Shown here: positions 47,271 through 59,081 of the stretch, piece after piece
How the letters are laid out: every line of letters starts with the position of its first letter
How positions within the stretch are numbered: the stretch's first letter is position 1
Source of the DNA: Lingula anatina
Taxonomy: Eukaryota; Brachiopoda; Lingulata; Lingulida; Lingulidae
Direction: 5' to 3'
Assembly: GCF_001039355.2 (NCBI RefSeq)
Contig: NW_019774659.1
Span: 73,906 to 133,719 of the forward strand
Length of the DNA stretch: 59,814 bases
Position numbers and translations under genes: made by a program
Notes under the pieces: generated by a model
Told to the model about the DNA's origin: nothing
Seen by the model: only the letters and a program-made list of their open reading frames with translations
Database searches by the model: none

Positions 47271-50200
47271 TATGTCATTGTGAAATTCTTTTTCACTTGA
47301 CACAGTGTGTTTATATGTCTTATTTTCATATCCATAATAAAGTAGGACTCCTCAAATGAAGAAGCGTTTAAATAAATGCTAACTTGCGCGTAGGACAAGC
47401 TGGAAATTGTAAGGACCTATCCAAGTTTGTAAATAGATGCTAAATACTTGATTTTCACAAAACTATAAAAATGGGTGCAAATAATATGTTAATGTGCACT
47501 GACGAAAATTTTACAACTTTAAAAACACGTAAACTGCCCTTCTTTGAGAAACAAATGCACACTCCTGGCACAAAATCCTCATCCAACTGGTCCTTTTGGT
47601 CAATGCCATAGCAAAGGGATAAACAATTTATACGACAAATTAGTAGCTAAAAAGCACCACTCCTAGAGATATGTTCCCCAAAGTTAGTCAAAAATATTTT
47701 TTCATATGTGAAAAATGACACTGAATAAATAATCAAAATTTTTAAACAACCATATTAAAGCTGAAATGCGCTGTTTTCAGACCATTTTTGCATGTACATT
47801 ATTTTACGTTTTGGAAATAAGGTTACAAAACATGCCAAATTCAAATTAGGGATTTTTCTCTGCAAATATATAACGTTTACATAACATACATTTATATAAC
47901 AAAAAAAAAAAACGTTTAGGTAACGTTATAAAACATTTTGTGTAACGTTAAACATTTTGTGTTTGCTGGGTAATACTTACCGGATTATGTCCTGTTGGCG
48001 CCACGTGTTCATAGTCTCCCTTACCGCCTGGGTTATATCTGTCCAACCAGGAAGTCCACGTTGCGCATGAGCACGAGCTACAGGTGCCTGGGAGATATAA
48101 TTTTAAATTAAGCATAGAGAGGTGCAATAAGCACTGGGATACGCAATTTACTGTTACTTAGCGCTTAGCTACCCGACTAGGCCGTATCGTACCACCTAGA
48201 ACACAGGTACATTACCTGGGATGAAGAGAAGGAGAAAATGAACTAGCATTAGATCTCAGTCTCATTGGACCAACGAATAGTGGAGTGGTTGTATGTGGTG
48301 CATTTGTTTTGTCCATATTCAACAGTTTGTAATGCGACTTACATATGGTTGGGCATTTGAACTGCACCTCGTAGTCCTTGCAGTATTTCCCGTTGACTGA
48401 TGTAGTACAGACCAAGCCATTGTCCCAGCTACAGTCATAGTTGGTATTGTACGTGTCTCCCGTTGCGTAATAATGGAGGTAGCTTACTCTATCGCGGCAA
48501 TGTGCGCACATCGGGCGACCACCACTGCAAAGGTTGACGCCATCATCCTGAAAAAACAGATCTCAGTGAGAACAAAATCTAAGTTGTATATAATAACATA
48601 AAGACATCAAGACCGAAGATCAAACAGAAATTCAAATAAACAGATTAAGTGCCATATATGAGACATGATCGACACATGGACATCACATGAGTATCCTTAC
48701 CCTAAAAGCCGCCACGTTTTCGAAGTCTCCAACGCCACCTGGGTTATCCCTATCCAGATAGTTTGTCCATGTTCCAGCTAAATAGAAAAAATAAAGGATT
48801 CTTTATGAAGATAGTTTATGCCCAGTTAGCCACACCACCATTTTAGAAATAGAAAGAAGATAATGCAAGTAACGAGGCGGTAGATATTAGATATTTCTAT
48901 TGTAGTGCACACATTCATATTTAGCAGTCCCCATAGCACTTACACGTTGTTGGGCACAAGTATCGTATCTCATAGTCATTGCAGGATCCGTCGGCCTGCT
49001 GGGCGTTGACACACGCCAGACCTTTGGTGGGTAAACAGTGAATCGCCAAGGTATCGGGAGCAGTTCCGGACCAGCGCGTGAACGTGCTGGTTGATCCCTT
49101 CACGCGACACTCTGCCCCAATGGGTTTACATCCGCCACAGACGTAACCTAGTTTCTTAATAATTATAACAGATGGTGTATTTATGGAATATTTCATAAAC
49201 TTTATAAACGTGTCAATTTCACCGTAAGCCAGACAACAATTATTCCTCCCCTTTTCTCGTTTTGATAATTTTTGTCAAACATATTTTCAGTTTTAAAATT
49301 TCTCACATATTTATTGATTTATTTTGTTTTATTTTTCTCATAGAACCCCTTTCTAGTTCCCCCCACCCCCATAAATACTAGCAAAAAAACGCAATTTTAT
49401 ATCTATATATTTTAATGGCCGCCTAAACCATGACAATGTGCCAATTGCAATGCCCAATAACATGACCCCTGTCCAGATCTGAAAGCCGTGACATGATATG
49501 TCAGCATGGATTCAGTCCCCCAAACGTGGCTCTCTGTTTTCTGTGTCCACTAGCTTTGATTGTGTACAACTGATTTCTGCGACTTTTGTCCTAATTTATG
49601 TTCAGCGTATCAGTAATCTTATGCGCACGAAGGACTGAAGTGGTCTTATGTAACTGAGAACAGTGACCATACCAACATGTGCATATTTGGGCATTTTGAA
49701 GCACTGTGGTCAGTATATTTATAACAGCTGAAATCAGTTTTCCTCACCTTTTGATCATATAAAGTTTCATAATCCCCTTTACCACCGGGATTGTCTCGAT
49801 CATACCAACCCGTCCAATAGTGGCCTGAAAGAAGAAAAGCCGTGTAGTTTTAAACTTAAATAAAATAAAATGCGTCATTTGCGTCATCAAAGATTGCGTT
49901 CTATATGTATACAACGCATATTCTCCAAATTGAATAACTGAGGAATAACACTCCACACAAAAACGTACCCTTTTATCTATGCACCTTTTGTGGAACGCCA
50001 TCACTCGATCCGCAATCGTTATAAAACATTTTGACTCCATGCACCGACCCGTCAAGTGTATCCTCCAATCCATACTAAAATGTGGCTAACTTTTCTATCG
50101 TTAGTTTAATTGGATTTCCAATCGGTGAATTTATGTGAAAAAAATCTCTAAAAAGTTTTAAAATATTTGGTTTATGACATTTTCCGCATCACCTAAATTA

Positions 50201-52487
50201 TGCATTGCATTAGGTGTGACACTTTTTCGCGAAGGGAGTAAGGCAAACTTTTGGATAAATCTACTAAGTATACAATATCAAGACCAGTGGAAACCCTTGC
50301 GATCCTCATCTTTTTTTAGAGTTACACGTTCATAATGTATTAGTCAGGGAGATGCAGACAGGTGATTTTTACTCGTGACAAAAATAGAAAGAAAGACTTT
50401 AAAATTTCATTTACATGTATACTTAATGCAAGGTCTCTGTTGTATTCATCCTTTAAAATATGTTGCATGCAATAAATCTCTGCTGATATTTTCTACATTT
50501 ATAGTAAATAATAATAATAATAATAATAATAGAAAAACACTCAGGAAGCACAGACCTCCACGTCAACTCACACGGCAACTCACAAATCTTTATCATAAAT
50601 TATTTGTAAATTAATCAATCGATCAATTCAAAGTGTGCTCATTATTTTTCATAATTTATTAATTAAATGAATAATTCCCATTATTGATTAATAAATCAAA
50701 AACAAATTTAAAGTCTTGCGCATTTTTGATGTATCTTTCTGCTTCATCAGAATCCCTCCATCATTTTTTCATCATGTCCCTTATAGACAGACAAACTTAA
50801 TAAATTAACTAACTACTAGATCAAAAGATCACAATCTGGTAATTTGTACTTGGTCTAATCCCGAAAGCTTCTGAAAATTTCAGCAATATCCGTCTACAGC
50901 TTTTTGCATCATGTTGCAAATACAAATATACAAATAATAAATTAATTTTCCATTCATAAATCTATTGATCACCACCAAAATTTAATCTTTCTTTAAGGTA
51001 TTTTCTGGGATTTTCATCTTAAACCCCCCCCCCCCCCCACAATAAATGTTACTCTAAGGAAAGTCCGAAAGATTTACTTTTTAGTACATAAAATCAATAG
51101 AACATTTCTAACATAATTTCTCAAAACTACACCGCAGTGAGCAAATTAAAATCAACCAGACGCTAAACACAGGTTCTGTCAATTTCACTATTTGTTTATT
51201 TTAAACAGCTCACTTTTTGCGCATGCGCAGTGGTTTGAATCCTGTACTTATAAATAGACATTTTACTCCAACACTGTCAATCATAGGTAACTCTAAACCA
51301 ATCAAAGCAGAGTATTTATTCTTGTTCCCAGAACCTTTTCGAGGGAGAAACGTGAGCTTGGATTCGTGGTAAAGTTGTCATGGTTCTTTGAACAATTTCA
51401 TTTTATCGGATAGGACATCTCATGTTCAATTTTACTGGTGTCTCAATTTTCTGTGTTGTTTAGATGTGAAGATATGGGATGACTGGTATGATAACGATAT
51501 GTCTTTCTGTTAACCTTCCAAAGATAGCAAATGTCATTGCCTGGATACTCTTTCAAAAGACCAGGCTCCTGAGTCAGGAAAATGTCTCCAATTAACAGCA
51601 ATGTGTATTTATCATCTCTGGCACCGAAGCTTGATTCTAATTCTAGATCATGTCGGTGATTTATATACATACAAAATGCACGCTTTTCTTTGACACATGG
51701 ATACATGAAATTACCCTATGTCAATGTTTGATTTCATCTGTATTTCACCGATTTTCGCTGTCACCTTAGGATCGTGGAAGAATTAACTTTGATTTTTATT
51801 TAAATAACTCTTCTGTAAAGACTGCACGTATACGCTGCCCGTAACGTGCGGTGTCTGTGCGGATGCAAGTGGTGGCATGGCGATTTTTTTTTTTTTTTTT
51901 TTTTTTTGGATTCAATATTTTTACACTGCTACGTGTAGAGTTTGATCTTAATAACTAATTGACTTGGCAATACCATATACACAAACAGCTAAAGATAGCA
52001 AGACAAAAAGTTTGCTTTTGAAGGAGAATTAAAGATTTTATAGGAAAGCATGTGGTTTTATCTAATTTTAATTGAAACCTCAGCGAAAGTGTTTAAACAT
52101 TTGCTGTAACAGTATGGTGTGGGCGAGCCCAAGAGCAGGAAATTAGAAGAATCGATTAGATAGACTTACCGGTGGCTTCCAGATCGGAAAAGATTATGAA
52201 CGATATCACTCCCCCCGCTAGTGAAAGTTTTAAATTTCTCCTTAGCAAATGTACACTTCTAACTTTAAGAGGATGCAAGTGTTTTTAAAGCTTTTATCCA
52301 ACCGCTAAATCTTTTTTTAATAGAAAAAGAACTAAACATTTTAACTATTACCCTAAACATATTTTTTTTTATTTCTGCCGGATTTATTTTATTTTATTTT
52401 ATGTTTTTTTTTCACTTTCTTAAACCCGAGATGGTAAAGCAATTTCCCATTTACATGTATTTTATAATATGCAGTGCTTGAATAAAC

Positions 52488-52520
<33 letters not shown>

Positions 52521-55500
52521 TCCCGTATAGGCAACATTCGGTGGACTTGCGGTGATCGTAGTAATTGATGAACCTGTTGTTGGTTTCATCCTTTCCACCT
52601 TTGGTGGTTATATGGAGGCAAAGCAATGATTTGAATTTATTCAAAGCGTAGTGTAATTCATTTGCATGAATAAGAAGTTTTCTTTTTCTGCAATTGTACG
52701 GCAACTGGGCTGAGACTGAAATGGTTCCGTATGATCGCTTTTCAACCAACAAACCGATTTTCTCTACCTGACGCAAGGTCATGTTTGGAGAAATGGCACG
52801 GCACGCTAACGTAATATGAACATCTCGCTGTATGTAAAAACAACATTGCAGAATATAAAAGGACATTTAAAACCGTAAAAACCCGTTTATTTCAAACAGG
52901 GAAAACTTAAAAAGTAAAAAAACAACATAAAACAGTCTTCAGATCTCATCATATTTAATTTGGGTATATGTTAAGCAGCTAATGAATCATAATTTAAGCC
53001 TCGGTCACAACCAGACGTACGGGCTCTTACGGCCTGTTTGCGTCCGAATTTTGCGCAGAAGCTCACATGCAAGTCCTTCTTGGGAAATTTGGAGTTCGCA
53101 GACAGACCGTAAGCACGTGCGGAGGATGTTGGACATGTCCAGAAGATTCTACGAATAAACTGCGAATAGGCCGCAAACGTAACTTGCTCCACTCGTAAGG
53201 AGTTTGCGAGAAGCACGCAAGTGAGTCGTGCAGAGTCCAAGACGCACGTCGAAAACAACGAAGGAGCAAGTGGCCTTTGCGTTTTGAGTACGACGCACGA
53301 CGCACGCCCTCACAGCTAACGAACAAGTCGAAAGCACGGCGGAAGTGCGTCGCCCCCACGCCAGGAGTATAAAACGTGTACGCTCGTGTCTGGACAAATA
53401 ACGTCGCTTGTGCCTCGTGTACAGCATTTCAAAAATTTCGAAATTTGCTCAATTCAGCTTCTAATATGCCTCCAAACGGCAAGGGAAAGAAGCTAAAAGA
53501 GCAGAAAAGAAGGGAGTAGGAAAAAGAAAGAAGGGGAGAACAGGAGGCAAAACTGACGTACGCGGTCAGTACGTCATTACAGGCGTGTGAGGCAAGTATG
53601 AAGCAAAAGGAAATTACTTTCGCCGTGCGTAGCATTTTCTTCATAAATGGTGAGTGCGTGCCACGTATGCAGGTAGCAAGACAAACTCAAGAAATGAGTA
53701 CATCGCACCTTGCAATTAGCGTCCCTGCTTCTCACGTGGACCTTGCGACTCGCAAGGCAGACTGGCGCCTTTCCATTTCAAACTTTCCTCTACCTCTACG
53801 AACTCCACGGCCTCCACTGCACCCAAAATTCGCAGGGGCCGTACGATCCTAAAATCTGTGCGTCCGGTTGTGACTGAGGCTTTATACAGTTTGTTAAGTA
53901 AAAAGTCCACTTTTCGTTTGTTTGTTTTTTCTTTTTTCGTATCATTTAACATTTCATTGATATTCATTTTATCACGCTACAATATTTCATTTTATGACAG
54001 TGTTCTTATATCTAACTCGCATTGAAGGCTTAATAAAAATTATCCAATTAAAGGTATTGTTACCCTTCACCCAAATCTCCTTATCTACTGCCTTAAATAA
54101 ATTATTTTGGGTAACAGATATACTGTCAGTTTTCAGAGACCTATTCAATTAATATTTACACATTACGGGTGACGTCATAATTGCAATTTTGGGGTAAAAA
54201 CTGAAAAAACGGTTTCTCATTTCTTTTTTACCTGAGCACCCATGACAGCCGTTTCAACGGCTATTTAATGACACTATTTAGTACTCCAAAACCCTATCAG
54301 CGATTTTTCTTAAAAGTTTTAATTCAGATTTTGTCGTTTATAAAGCAAAATGATGCCCTTGCTTCATGAAAATCTGTAATAAGGGGCTTATAACTTGAGA
54401 AAAAGTCATTGAAACCAAAATGACGGCACGGGATTATAGTACATACATTCGTGGTCAACTCTGCTAATTTTTGCGCTAAAATCTTATTCAAAGATAAGTT
54501 ACGCCCCATACATACCTAGGCATGTTATATGACCGTTGCGATATGATGATCACTGAAGCCTGTCCATTTAGCCAAGCTTCAGTGAAGATCGAGGGCAACC
54601 TCGAGCCGCTACCCATAAATGTCTCGCTTCACTCAACATTTCTGCGTAGCGTCTCTCGGCAAACTCGGATTTAACCTCGATGTTGTCTAGAATTTCACGA
54701 TTACATCTTGGTTAAATCAGTCGAGGTCTCTTAAATGCTGAAAGCCGAAGACAGTGATCATGTGACCTTCTTGGCATTTTAAAAGAGAATAGTGACTTTA
54801 CTTGCGTTATATATAACTACCAGTTGACAAATTAAAAATCTCTCACACTCTTAAAAAATTAACAAACTTTTCACGTTTAACAATTATTCTTTATAATTTT
54901 ATTATACTAAGTCATATCATATTGTATGGTTTGAAAACGGGAATTAGTTTACATGTAGTGCCAGGGGCAGGTAGAACCGGCCGGGTAGCTCAGTAGGTAA
55001 GATAAGAGCACTCGCCCTGTAAGCGAGGGGTCCCGGGTTCGATTCCTGGTCTGGTCGGAGATTTTTCTGCACTCACCCCAAATTGCTACATACATTTAAG
55101 CAACGCGTGCATACAAATTATTTGTAAATCTATAACTTTTTAACGAGTGTTATGTGATTTACCTTCTGTTTTTTTTTTTAAAGCTTAAAAGCTGTTCATT
55201 CTTCCTCTTTATCAGATATATCGGTAAAAATCAAATCTATTCCCCCTTTGAACTTGTAATTACATGTAGCACATGAATGCTCTGAAAACCAGCACGTGTA
55301 TATACCGAAACCGCCTCGTAGTAAAAGATGTCACCAAAACGTAGACTTATTACACCTGTGGACTTGAAATAAACCTCCGTTTGATTTTAACTATATATAT
55401 TCCGTAACCCCCTCGTTGTCAGAAATAACAATAAAACTAGAATTATTACTCGCGTGAACTTGTAATAAACATCCGTGTGACTTTGACTATATTCCGAAAC

Positions 55501-56708
55501 TGCCTCCTTGTCAGGTATATCACCAAACAGTAAAATTTCTTTCTCCTTCGCACTTGTGAAAAATTAGTTTCACTATATTCTGGTCCGACGCTCCTAGTTT
55601 ATCAGAAATATCACTAAAAAGTAGAGGTTTGGCCTTGGGACCTTTTTCCCGCAGCAGTCCTAGCTAGGTGTGGCTCAGCTGAGACGCGCATGGTCAGTGT
55701 CGACGGTTGAACGTCAACGACAAGTATTTAGCAAAAATTGACCAAATTGGACAGACATTACGTAAGAATTTGGCGGGAGGTAACCAGCGCACATGGACGA
55801 GTTTATTCCGGATAACATCTCTAGAGCGTGATATAGGGTCACTTTATTCGGTTTTAGGGGTGTTTTAGGATGAAATGACTGTATTTTTTCTCGGTATCTA
55901 TGTCAAATAATACACTGTCACCCTCTCGCGATATATGCCATGAACACCTCTCGCTGACGCTCGAGGTGTTATGGCATATATCGCTCGGGTGACAGTGTAT
56001 TATCTCACACATAACGACTGCTATCTCACCTCAAGAATAGAAAGCAATGCCTTTTGAAATGAAATAAACTGCCCAGTCTAACAATAATATGCAGTATGTT
56101 TCCGTCCAGATTAAAGAAAAAAGCGTTTCGCTGATCACTGGCGTTCGTTTCAAAGAAACTTACATCAAAGTGTTTTTATAAACGCCACATTTTTCAATAT
56201 CTTAAACATGTCCTCTAGTTTAGCAACAGAAATCATCACTACAAAAGAATACGCCGCTAACATTGATCAATATCATTTGATTTCCTGGTTCATTTCCTAA
56301 ATCTCTATACAAATTTTAGACTAAAAAGCTTAACAACGCAGTACATAAAAATACAAACATCGTAAGTCAATCGCTAAAATAACGCTGCGCCTTTTTTAGA
56401 AATCGGAAAAAAATTAGAAAAAAAGATGTGAAAATTACCTTGAACCTGGCCCAGCGACAGTATGCACGCCACCACAAAGAAGATGCCTTTCATGATGCCT
56501 CTGAACTGAAAAAGAATATTAAAAGAAATTTACATTTGTAGCTTTGCAACGTGCGTTCATAAAACACTGTAATGCCGACAACATCCTAGATAAACCGACA
56601 AGTAAACATTTTGTTATAGTATCGGTTATTCTTTCGAAAATAATACGATTAACCAATTTGAAAGGAAGAAATTCAACATAAAAGAAAATCATACAAAAGT
56701 ATCTTACC
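46835..56708 (-). CDS. Secreted triple-WxxW-domain protein, gene C (7 coding exons plus 5' leader exon)
   Basis: Best-preserved copy, 300 residues. Exons: non-coding exon ending at donor 56708; 56439-56500 or -56505 (ATG 56491-56493; signal MKGIFFVVACILSLGQVQ); 49748-49824; 48944-49154; 48701-48777; 48343-48547; 47981-48087; 46835-47005 (stop TAA 46835-46837). Phases agree at every junction. Domain 1 carries HYWTGWYDRDNPGGKGDYE and KLGYVCGGCKPIGAECRVKG; domain 2 carries GTWTNYLDRDNPGGVGDFE and YCKDYEVQFKCP; domain 3 carries WTSWLDRYNPGGKGDYEHV and YDYEVRFLCP. Conserved Trp, NPGG, GD(Y/F)E and paired cysteines mark Mucin2_WxxW domains. No transmembrane segment or other domain follows, so a secreted extracellular or mucus role is inferred. 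The 6.6-kb intron 1 contains the tRNA-like sequence, a tandem array, a Harbinger-type element and an unidentified ORF. Confidence 0.85.
47218..47271. repeat. (TTA)n microsatellite in the last intron of gene C
   Basis: Pure trinucleotide run between exons 6 and 7. Confidence 0.95.
50507..50531. repeat. (AAT)n microsatellite in intron 1 of gene C
   Basis: Short pure run. The following 50690-50950 has a degenerate LINE/SINE tail (TAGACAGACAAACTT). Confidence 0.85.
51443..51706 (-). CDS. Unidentified ORF (87 codons) nested in intron 1 of gene C
   Basis: Open frame with GDIFLTQEPGLLKEYPGNDI and WKVNRKTYRYHTSHPISS. A related but broken copy lies in gene B's intron 1 (31880-32170). No domain recognised. 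It may be the 3' part of the same unit as 52516-52866. Coding status is doubtful. Confidence 0.3.
   Translation of the reverse strand: MYPCVKEKRAFCMYINHRHDLELESSFGARDDKYTLLLIGDIFLTQEPGLLKEYPGNDICYLWKVNRKTYRYHTSHPISSHLNNTEN
52488..52520. repeat. (ATT)n microsatellite ending the unidentified ORF
   Basis: Read on the minus strand it gives TAA stops immediately after the frame of 52516-52866. Confidence 0.9.
52516..52866 (-). CDS. Unidentified ORF (116 codons) nested in intron 1 of gene C
   Basis: Frame with IQRDVHITLACRAISPNMTL, YGTISVSAQLPYNCRKRKLL and ITTKGGKDETNNRFINYYDH, ending at a TAA inside an (ATT)n microsatellite. A TTTTTACATACAG acceptor-like site precedes CGAGATGTTCATATT (about 52827), so the true exon may start there. 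Weakly similar to 32470-33486 in gene B's intron (LPYN.R, TTKG.R.), so two related units exist. No family recognised. Confidence 0.35.
52997..53881. mobile_element. Harbinger-type element, 885 bp, TSD TTA, with an internal TATA box and short ORF
   Basis: Termini AGCCTCGGTCACAACCAGAC and (complement) AGCCTCAGTCACAACCGGAC. Target duplication TTA at 52994-52996 and 53882-53884. Inside, a TATAAAA box (53368-53374) precedes an ATG (53466) opening a Lys/Glu-rich frame (MPPNGKGKKLKEQKRRE, stop, then open again to about 53850). No transposase. It probably derives from the 5' part of a larger element. Confidence 0.8.
53885..54978. other. Intron 1 of gene C, no feature recognised
   Basis: AT-rich. One short inverted repeat ATCACTGAAGC/GCTTCAGTGA near 54549-54593. 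Confidence 0.4.
54979..55057 (+). tRNA. tRNA-Thr(UGU)-like sequence, atypical
   Basis: A cloverleaf can be drawn: acceptor GGCCGGG/TCTGGTC (three G-T pairs), D stem GCTC/GAGC, anticodon stem CTCGC/GCGAG with loop CCTGTAA (anticodon TGT), T arm CCGGG-TTCGATT-CCTGG. Odd points are a 14-nt D loop and C instead of the near-universal T33. It lacks an intron. It may be a diverged gene, a tRNA pseudogene or the head of a tRNA-derived SINE. It lies in intron 1 of gene C, opposite strand. Confidence 0.55.
55203..55625. repeat. Degenerate tandem array, about 90-110-bp unit, 5 copies
   Basis: Units begin near 55203, 55314, 55411, 55503 and 55590 with CCTCGTTGTCAGAAATATCA-like sequence. They continue with AGTAGA..TATTAC and GTGAACTTGTAATAAACATC, and end TATATTCCGAAACCG. 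Non-coding. Confidence 0.6.
55906..56002. repeat. Long hairpin (about 40-bp stem, 12-nt loop)
   Basis: TAATACACTGTCACCC and ATATATGCCAT...ACACCTC on the left pair with GAGGTGTTATGGCATATATC and GGGTGACAGTGTATTA on the right. The few mismatches and a short bulge resemble a fold-back MITE or an miRNA-like precursor. Confidence 0.75.
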
Positions 56709-56955
56709 CGTGCTTGTATTTGCCTGGTTTGAATTCAGATTATCACTGCTGTGCCAGATCCCCGCTCAGTATACCGAACGTATGACACCAAACCCGCTTT
56801 CTGGGCGTTTAAGAATACATTCTCGGTCTTTCCACGTGACAAAGGGCTCATTCATATTGGAACTATCGGTCTCTGTAAATCGGTCCAACTCCGCAGGGAC
56901 ACTCGCTGAATGCAATCAATTTAACAAATTTACACGCTTCATCCAGGCGTTGAGT
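56708..56955 (-). promoter_or_regulatory. Conserved promoter and leader-exon block of WxxW gene C
   Basis: Homologous to 36867-37110. It has the leader donor AATACAAGCACGG|GTAAGA at 56708 and CACGTG at 56833-56838. The TTTAAA box of gene B reads TTCTTAAACG here. The transcription start was not determined. Confidence 0.5.
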
Positions 56956-56959
56956 AGAA

Positions 56960-59000
56960 TACAGGAAGGCTGGAGATGAACTATTCAATTTTACCTAATT
57001 ATCAATCAACTGAAACGTGTCAACAAGATTGTTTTTCTATCTGGACTTCTCAAATGGCAAGTAAACATTGTGTATAATATGACAGGTTTATGTCACTGAT
57101 TTCTGTGCCATCGTGTCACCTGCCAAGTGAACGGTATAAATCGACACTCAAATGTTCCAAATCATCACCATCCCAAGATGCCTCTTGGCGATTATGTACA
57201 GTATAAAGCTGACCGCGTGTTATTTGATTGACGGCAAAGGTTTATAGATGTGGCTAGTACACAGTAGCAAGAATGTATGTCTTTCCACTGTAGGTAGCTA
57301 GAGAACTCTTCTAGTTAGAGAGGTTTTAATTTTGCTCCACATTAGGTGTACGTTAATATCTTTAACAAACGGTCTATTCCATTATTCGTGTTATAGAAGT
57401 ATTTCTTATGTAGCTATGACATAAATTTTATAACTTGCAATAAAAAGCTGTCAAAATAAACTTTTCTATTGATAAGCAACATAATATTTCGAGAATATCT
57501 CGGTCGTTTAAAAAGGTAGACCCCCTGACCTATATATTTAATGAAAACGTTTAAGGTCGGAAAGTCTGAAATCTGAATGATTTGAAACGGTCAACTGTCC
57601 AGTTTGATGTCGGGGAGAATGAAATGCTGGGGATTCATAAAACTGGTGTAGGTGCAACCAAAGAAAATCGTTTATCATGATTCAGTGATTGATCCAGTAA
57701 AATGATTCAGTAAAATGTGTATTGTAAATGGTAACTGGAGGGTGTGCAGAAACGTTACTCAGAAAAAAAATTCTTGAAATGCCGTGAGGAAAACCATTTA
57801 ACAAGGTTGCTACAATTTCTGTCAGATAGTAGCAGTCTCTTTGAAGCTGTAATCGGGACATTCTGCTCTGTAAAATTAACATCATACTTCCTACGTGTAT
57901 ACTGTATTATTTGTTGGAGAAATTATACAGTTATTGCAGAGTTTATTTCTTATGTATTATGGTGTAATAGTGGCCACAAACCCAATTTTGTCAGCTTGCT
58001 GAATTATTTATGGAAAGTTGCTACATTCTGATGCTCAGCAGTTCTGTAAAAATTAGGTTTATTGGTGAGTCCTTTTCAGAAAATATTTTGATATATTACA
58101 TCTCTGAAAATTATCTGAACATCCAATGGAACATTTGAGAATATCTGAAAATCTGATACCTGCTTCACAGATATTATACATCATACAATATAAGAGCACC
58201 ATATTACACCAGCACGTAGCTGCTGATGAATATTCTCACTGACCACAAATAGGTTAACCCAGTAACAGGTTGCTCATATGGTTTAGTACATCACTTAATA
58301 CATACTGATCTGTTCCATTTCATCTAATCTGTATCTACAACGAAGACTTCTTTGCGATAACAGAGGAAATATTCATGAAATGAAATGCTAAATGACGACG
58401 AGGGTGTCGATGCAGAGCAAGTTTCACTCTTCTGTATAATAAAAGGCAAGTACTGTGATAATGAAGTGATGACAGTGAAGAAACTCGTGTGAGAATCAAG
58501 TGGGAGAAAGCAGATGTAGAGAGACTAAGCAGAAACACGTAATTTTGGCTTCGTTTTAACATTTAACAAATCTTAGATGATGGAAATTTCAGATTGAGTG
58601 CAGTGGGATCCAATATCTAAAGTTATGGCGGCCAAAAAATTAAACTGATGTCAATTGTTGAACTAACTTTAGATATTGAAAAATGTACTTAACATTAAAT
58701 AAGTTACGGAAATAACAACGTCCACAAGTGCCTATCATTCGAAGGGTTTACTATAAAATATTAGCTGTTTCAATGATGGATAAATATTAACTAACTCATT
58801 GATGAGACTGAGGATTACTGATGACAATGTGCTGTGGATAGGGATGTAATAGATAAAGATGCTGGTGACGATCAGGAGACTGAAATGTGGATTGAAAAAT
58901 AAAACGCTCACTGGAGGTAAGGAAAAGACAATATAGTTGGATAGGATATTGAATATAATTGAGATTTTGAAATAAAAACTGGTGATGCCAACGTTATTCG

Positions 59001-59081
<81 letters not shown>

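Noticed and set aside
52971-53427. Three overlapping minus-strand frames of 92-98 codons
   Set aside because: They lie in different frames within a GC-richer Harbinger-type element and show no protein character.
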